Assembly (NCBI GenBank): GCA_002710265.1 | Contig: PAJW01000024.1 | Coordinates: 1 to 12,189 of the forward strand | Direction of reading: 5' to 3' | From: Gammaproteobacteria bacterium | GTDB taxonomy: Bacteria; Pseudomonadota; Gammaproteobacteria; Magnimaribacterales; D2472 | Length of the DNA: 12,189 bases | Shown: positions 8,729 to 12,189 of the stretch, piece after piece | How positions within the stretch are numbered: the stretch's first letter is position 1 | Layout of the letters: each line of letters begins with the position of its first letter | Made by a program: the position numbers and the translations under genes | The notes under the pieces: model-generated | What the model was told of the DNA's origin: nothing | The model's input: the letters and a program-made list of their open reading frames with translations, nothing else | The model's database searches: none

Positions 8729-9836
8729 ATACCTCTACCATTCTTTTAAATTTCTCAAATAAAATTTGTATCTCTTGAGGGCCTGGGCTTGCTTCAGGAT
8801 GACCTTGGAAACTAAATGCTGGTCTATCATTAAATTCAATACCTTGAAGAGAGCCATCAAAAAGAGACTTGTGAGTAATCTCAACATTATTTGGAAGCGT
8901 TTCTGCATCTACTGCAAATCCATGATTTTGGCTTGTAATAAATACTTCCTTTGAATGAGAGTCTTGAACAGGATGATTTGCACCATGATGTCCAAACTTC
9001 ATTTTGTATGTTTTAGCTCCTGCTGCTAATGAAAGCAATTGATGCCCAAGACAAATACCAAAAATTGGAATCTTCTTATCAAGAAATTTTCTAATATTCT
9101 CAATTGCATATTCACAGGGCTCTGGATCGCCAGGACCATTTGAAAGAAATAATCCTTTTGGTGAAAGTTCTAAAATTTCCTCATAAGAAGTTTTTGCATT
9201 AACTACATGAACCTTTCCAACACTTTCAGAAAGCAATCTAAGGATATTTTTTTTAATTCCATAGTCATACGCTACGATAGGATAATTAGTTTTTGGATTT
9301 TGATATTCAGGCCAGGTACCCTCTTGCCATTGAAAATCGGACTCGGTTGAAACATCCTTAGCTAAATCTAACCCCTTAAGACCAGTGAACTCTTTAGCCT
9401 TTTTAATTGCGTCTTCTTCATTGATTTTTGATAAAGCTCCAATACAGCAGTTTTGTGCACCTTTTTCTCTTAGAATGCCAGTAATCTTTCTAGTATCCAC
9501 ATTAGAAATTGCCATAACATCATTTTTAAGCAAGAAATCAGCTAAATTTTCAGTTGATCTCCAATTACTGGGCTTTTCACAAAAATTTTTTACAACTATA
9601 CCTGAGGCATGAATTAAATCCGATTCGTTATCTTCTGGATTTGTACCTGTATTGCCGATGTGTGGATGTGTAAAAGTAATAATTTGTTTTTTATAAGATG
9701 GGTCGGTTATTATCTCCTGATAACCGGTCATAGAAGTATTAAAGACTAACTCTCCAACATCATACTTTTCTTTGCCATAACCTTTTCCATGGAATACACT
9801 ACCGTCCTCAAATGCCAAAATTGCTGGAAAAGACAC
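8715..9836 (-). CDS. carA: Carbamoyl phosphate synthase, small (glutamine amidotransferase) subunit
   Basis: CarA hydrolyses glutamine and passes ammonia through a tunnel to CarB. The 373 residues have the CarA-specific N-terminal domain (about 1-150, with [19 protein letters not shown]) and a class I glutamine amidotransferase domain. The catalytic triad is complete: Cys262 in GICLGHQLL, and His346 and Glu348 in GHPEASPGP. The start is a GTG at 9834-9836, supported by a strong purine-rich ribosome binding site seven bases upstream and by alignment of [13 protein letters not shown] with the E. coli N-terminus. It is the first gene of the leftward block and overlaps carB by 14 bases, which suits one-to-one subunit synthesis. 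Upstream dapB, the usual neighbour in Pseudomonas, is not here. map is found divergently instead. Confidence 0.98.
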   Translation of the reverse strand: MSFPAILAFEDGSVFHGKGYGKEKYDVGELVFNTSMTGYQEIITDPSYKKQIITFTHPHIGNTGTNPEDNESDLIHASGIVVKNFCEKPSNWRSTENLADFLLKNDVMAISNVDTRKITGILREKGAQNCCIGALSKINEEDAIKKAKEFTGLKGLDLAKDVSTESDFQWQEGTWPEYQNPKTNYPIVAYDYGIKKNILRLLSESVGKVHVVNAKTSYEEILELSPKGLFLSNGPGDPEPCEYAIENIRKFLDKKIPIFGICLGHQLLSLAAGAKTYKMKFGHHGANHPVQDSHSKEVFITSQNHGFAVDAETLPNNVEITHKSLFDGSLQGIEFNDRPAFSFQGHPEASPGPQEIQILFEKFKRMVEVYAKT

Positions 9837-9843
9837 TAGATCT

Positions 9844-9850
9844 CTCCCTC
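9844..9850 (-). promoter_or_regulatory. Ribosome binding site of carA
   Basis: The minus strand reads GAGGGAG, seven bases before a GTG codon. This is the strongest Shine-Dalgarno sequence in the window and decides in favour of the GTG start for carA. Most other genes in the block have weak or no such signal and probably depend on coupled translation. Confidence 0.75.
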
Positions 9851-9927
9851 AATAAAAAAAATTTTAGAGAATTTTTTAGGTAAACTATTTAAAGAATTTG
9901 AGGTATTTAATGAGCTAAAATAACATG

Positions 9928-9955
9928 CTGGCATTAAAATTGTACTTTATAGATT
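9928..9955 (+). promoter_or_regulatory. Candidate promoter for map-glnD
   Basis: CTGGCA at 9928-9933 matches four of six bases of the -35 consensus. TAGATT at 9950-9955, 16 bases on, matches four of six of the -10. TATAGA at 9948-9953 is an overlapping alternative. Either would start transcription near 9960-9962, about 30 bases before the preferred map ATG. Weak matches, favoured by position. Confidence 0.3.
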
Positions 9956-9989
9956 AAGTGCATGTATGTCTAGATGTAAATTGAAAAAA

Positions 9990-10757
9990 ATGAAAATATC
10001 TATAAAAAATAGTACTGAAATTGAGAAAATGCGAGTTGCAGGAAAGCTTGCTGCTGAAGTTCTAGAAATCATTACTCCATTTGTAAATCCGGGCATATCA
10101 ACAGGAGAGCTAGATAAAATCTGTTTTAATCATATTGTGAACACTCAAAACGCCATTCCGGCTAACGTAGGCTATAGAGGTTATGAAAAAACAATATGTT
10201 CAAGCATCAATCAAGTTATATGTCATGGAATTCCTGATGACAATAGAGTCCTGAAAGAAGGTGATATTTTAAATATTGATGTAACAGTAATTAAAGATGG
10301 TTGGCATGGTGATACTTCAAAAATGTTTTTAGTTGGAAAATGTGCACCTCATAACGAAAGATTAGTAAGAATTACTCAAGAGTGCCTTTACAAAGGAATT
10401 GAGGTTGTCAAACCTGGTGTTTATCTCGGTGATATTGGTTATGCAATTCAACAACATGCTGAGAAAAATTACTATAGTGTTGTAGAAGAATATTGTGGGC
10501 ATGGAATTGGTAGCGTATATCATGAGGAACCACAAATACTTCATTATGGTAAAAGAGGTGAAGGAATTAAAATTGAGGAAGGTATGTGTTTTACAATTGA
10601 GCCGATGATTAATCAAGGAGCAAAATATTGCAAAACTCTTAAAGATGGCTGGACAGTGGAAACAAAGGATGGAAGAAATTCAGCACAGTGGGAGCATACT
10701 ATAGCTGTGCAAGAAGATGGTGCTGAAATACTTACAAGAAGAAGTGAAGAGATTTAA
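9990..10757 (+). CDS. map: Methionine aminopeptidase, type I
   Basis: Map removes the initiator methionine from new proteins whose second residue is small. Starting at the ATG at 9990 gives 255 residues, and all active-site residues then fall on E. coli numbering: His79 in CHGIPDD, metal ligands Asp97, Asp108, His171 (CGHGIG), Glu204 (TIEPM) and Glu235 (QWEHT). An ATG at 9966 would add eight residues (MSRCKLKK) absent from relatives. It remains possible because neither start has a strong ribosome binding site. The lack of an N-terminal extension places it in the short bacterial type I class. It reads away from carA and its TAA stop overlaps the glnD ATG by one base. In E. coli map and glnD are also adjacent, but map there faces rpsB, not carA. 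Confidence 0.96.
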   Translation: MKISIKNSTEIEKMRVAGKLAAEVLEIITPFVNPGISTGELDKICFNHIVNTQNAIPANVGYRGYEKTICSSINQVICHGIPDDNRVLKEGDILNIDVTVIKDGWHGDTSKMFLVGKCAPHNERLVRITQECLYKGIEVVKPGVYLGDIGYAIQQHAEKNYYSVVEEYCGHGIGSVYHEEPQILHYGKRGEGIKIEEGMCFTIEPMINQGAKYCKTLKDGWTVETKDGRNSAQWEHTIAVQEDGAEILTRRSEEI

Positions 10758-12189
10758 TGCTTGAAAGTATTGATAACTCATACCAACATTTCATAAAAGA
10801 CTTTCAAAATATCTATAAGAATCCCGAAAAAGTTAATAACTTTCTAGAAGAAAATTCTGATAATATCGAAAATAAAATTAAAAAATTATTTTTAAACCTG
10901 AATCTTCATAAGAATTTCTCCATATACGCCAATGGAGGATTTGGCAGAAAGGAAATGTTCCCCTCTTCAGACATAGATATTTCTATAATACAAACGTCAA
11001 AAACAAATAATTATGAAAACTTAGAAAAATTTATAAGTAGTCTTTGGGATGAAGGCTATCAGATTGGACACTCTGTTAGATCAATTAATGATATAAAAAA
11101 AATTTCAAAAGAAGATATAAAAGACTTTACGTCATATTTAACTAGAAGACCAATTATTACAGTTGACGAAATAGATTTAAAAATTACACAGGCTCTATCA
11201 AGGCTTTGGTCAAAGGATAGGTTTTTTAAAGCAAAGAGTGATGAACAACTAGTTCGACATAGAGACTACCATTCTACTTCATATAATTTAGAGCCAGATT
11301 TAAAAGAATCTCCTGGTGCATTAAGAGACTTTCAAACAGCATTGTGGATACTTCAACATTGCTTTGGTTTGGATGACCTAAAGTCTATTCAACATTCTGA
11401 CAATTTTAAAAACGACATAAGCAATGCTATTGAAGCATATAACTTTATTAAAACTCTCAGATTTGCTTCAAATGTTTTTACAAAAAAAAATAGGCTCAAC
11501 TTTGAAGCGCAATTAGATATTTCAAAGATAGCTAAATTAGAAACTCAAAATGCAAATGAATCTGTTGAGATGATGATGAAGAAGTTTTATGAAATGGCTT
11601 CAACATTAACTGAGTTCAACGAATTGGTTTTTGAAACTTACAAGGAAAAAAATATAAAAATTAGAAAATATGCCAATGACACATATAGATTAAATAACAA
11701 AATTGGTATTTTCTCAAAAGAATTAGTTGATGATTCGATGATTTTTCAAATATTTATAGAAGTTGGTAAAAATAAATCAATCACCAGCATTGATACGAAC
11801 ACGATATATCTTCTTAAAAAAAATCTTAAGTTAATTGATGAGAAATTCAGAAAAAATACGGACCGAGCAAGGCAGTTTTTGGAAATTTTAAAATCAAAAT
11901 ATAACCTTTCATCAATTTTATATTCCATGAAAAAAATAGGAATACTTCAAAAATATATTCCAGAATTTGCCGATGTTGTTGGCCAAATGCAATTTGATTT
12001 ATTTCATGTTTATACCGTCGACGAACATACTTTTAAAGTTGTAAAAAGTATGCGTCAAATGAAAATTTTTGAGGATAAAGATCTTCAATTAGAAAATGAG
12101 TTAATAAATAAGCTCCCAAAAATAGAGATATTGTATATCGCTGGTCTTTTTCATGATCTTGGTAAAGGTCAAAATGGTGATCATTCACA
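10757..12189 (+). CDS. glnD: GlnD, PII uridylyltransferase/uridylyl-removing enzyme (5' part, cut by window edge)
   Basis: GlnD senses glutamine and adds or removes UMP on PII proteins (GlnB/GlnK), setting nitrogen assimilation. The frame is open for 477 codons to the window end, about half of the roughly 890 residues in E. coli. The nucleotidyltransferase motif GGFGRKEMFPSSDIDI (60-75) has Gly60, Gly61 and metal-binding Asp72 and Asp74. It is followed by the family signature NLEPDLKESPGALRDFQTA (177-195). The HD hydrolase domain starts with DLFHVYTVDEHT (414-425) and reaches LFHDLGKGQNGDH (464-476) at the edge, so both catalytic centres look intact as far as seen. The C-terminal ACT domains lie outside. 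Its ATG shares one base with the map stop (TAATG), implying coupled translation. The region before the GG motif is about 35-40 residues shorter than in E. coli. Confidence 0.95.
   Translation, partial: MLESIDNSYQHFIKDFQNIYKNPEKVNNFLEENSDNIENKIKKLFLNLNLHKNFSIYANGGFGRKEMFPSSDIDISIIQTSKTNNYENLEKFISSLWDEGYQIGHSVRSINDIKKISKEDIKDFTSYLTRRPIITVDEIDLKITQALSRLWSKDRFFKAKSDEQLVRHRDYHSTSYNLEPDLKESPGALRDFQTALWILQHCFGLDDLKSIQHSDNFKNDISNAIEAYNFIKTLRFASNVFTKKNRLNFEAQLDISKIAKLETQNANESVEMMMKKFYEMASTLTEFNELVFETYKEKNIKIRKYANDTYRLNNKIGIFSKELVDDSMIFQIFIEVGKNKSITSIDTNTIYLLKKNLKLIDEKFRKNTDRARQFLEILKSKYNLSSILYSMKKIGILQKYIPEFADVVGQMQFDLFHVYTVDEHTFKVVKSMRQMKIFEDKDLQLENELINKLPKIEILYIAGLFHDLGKGQNGDHS

Larger units (their letters stand above)
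9837..9989. promoter_or_regulatory. Divergent intergenic region between carA and map
   Basis: This 153-base stretch is the only real non-coding gap in the window and must hold promoters for carAB and its followers (leftward) and for map-glnD (rightward). On the carA strand it contains A6 TT and AAAA T8 runs at 9854-9877 that could form an AT-only hairpin just before the ribosome binding site. No confident -35/-10 pair is seen for carA. I found no ArgR box, although carAB is ArgR-regulated in E. coli, and no leader peptide or riboswitch that I recognise. Confidence 0.55.

Noticed and set aside
9881..9925. Possible ArgR box upstream of carA
   Set aside because: I searched for TGAATWWWWATTCA-like palindromes. 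The nearest sequence (around TGAGGTATTTAATGAG-like bases) does not have the required half-sites.
9966..9989. Longer map start at ATG 9966 adding eight residues
   Set aside because: Starting at 9990 puts every metal ligand on E. coli numbering and matches the family N-terminus. The extension is basic, unmatched in relatives as I know them, and lacks a ribosome binding site. It cannot be excluded.
10362..10616. Minus-strand open frame opposite map, and a similar one opposite glnD at 11746-11928
   Set aside because: Both lie wholly inside real coding sequence on the other strand, and the translations look like random hydrophobic shadow peptides.
1..12189. A previously undescribed system such as defence, toxin-antitoxin, secondary metabolite or CRISPR locus
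   Set aside because: Every coding region belongs to a well-known family and the one non-coding gap is 153 bases. No repeats, arrays or unknown proteins were found.

Overview
The window is AT-rich bacterial chromosome (by eye roughly one third G+C) carrying conserved housekeeping genes. Gene content and order match the gammaproteobacterial carA-carB-greA-rlmE-ftsH-glmM-tpiA-secG cluster, as laid out in Pseudomonas-type genomes, with a map-glnD pair beside it as in enteric bacteria. Low G+C, very short intergenic gaps and the loss of genes usually interleaved in this cluster (yhbY between greA and rlmE, folP between ftsH and glmM) suggest a small-genome, streamlined gammaproteobacterium, for example of a marine SAR86- or SUP05-like type. 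That lineage assignment is an inference from style, not from a database match.

Layout. Positions 1-143 hold a forward-strand tRNA-Leu(GAG) gene with its own extended -10 promoter. From 152 to 9836, eight genes lie on the minus strand with junctions between a 14-base overlap and a 24-base gap. Transcription runs leftward: carA, carB (carbamoyl phosphate synthase), greA (transcript cleavage factor), rlmE (23S rRNA 2'-O-methyltransferase), ftsH (membrane AAA+ protease), glmM (phosphoglucosamine mutase), tpiA (triose-phosphate isomerase) and secG (translocase subunit). A 153-base divergent intergenic region (9837-9989) separates this block from map (methionine aminopeptidase) and glnD (PII uridylyltransferase/uridylyl-removing enzyme), which read rightward. 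glnD runs off the right edge.

How the genes relate. CarA supplies ammonia from glutamine to CarB for pyrimidine and arginine synthesis. RlmE and FtsH are neighbours in many bacteria (the ftsJ-ftsH pair). GlmM feeds cell-wall amino sugar synthesis, TpiA serves central carbon metabolism, and SecG and FtsH act at the inner membrane. GlnD senses glutamine and modifies PII, so glutamine-linked functions lie on both sides of the divergent region, although nothing in the sequence shows co-regulation.

I found no mobile element, CRISPR array, defence locus or unknown protein family. The points worth checking are small: TATAAT boxes placed so close to the greA and glmM start codons that leaderless transcripts are possible, a tRNA-Leu gene facing secG, missing folP and yhbY, and a substituted residue in the GlmM active-site loop.
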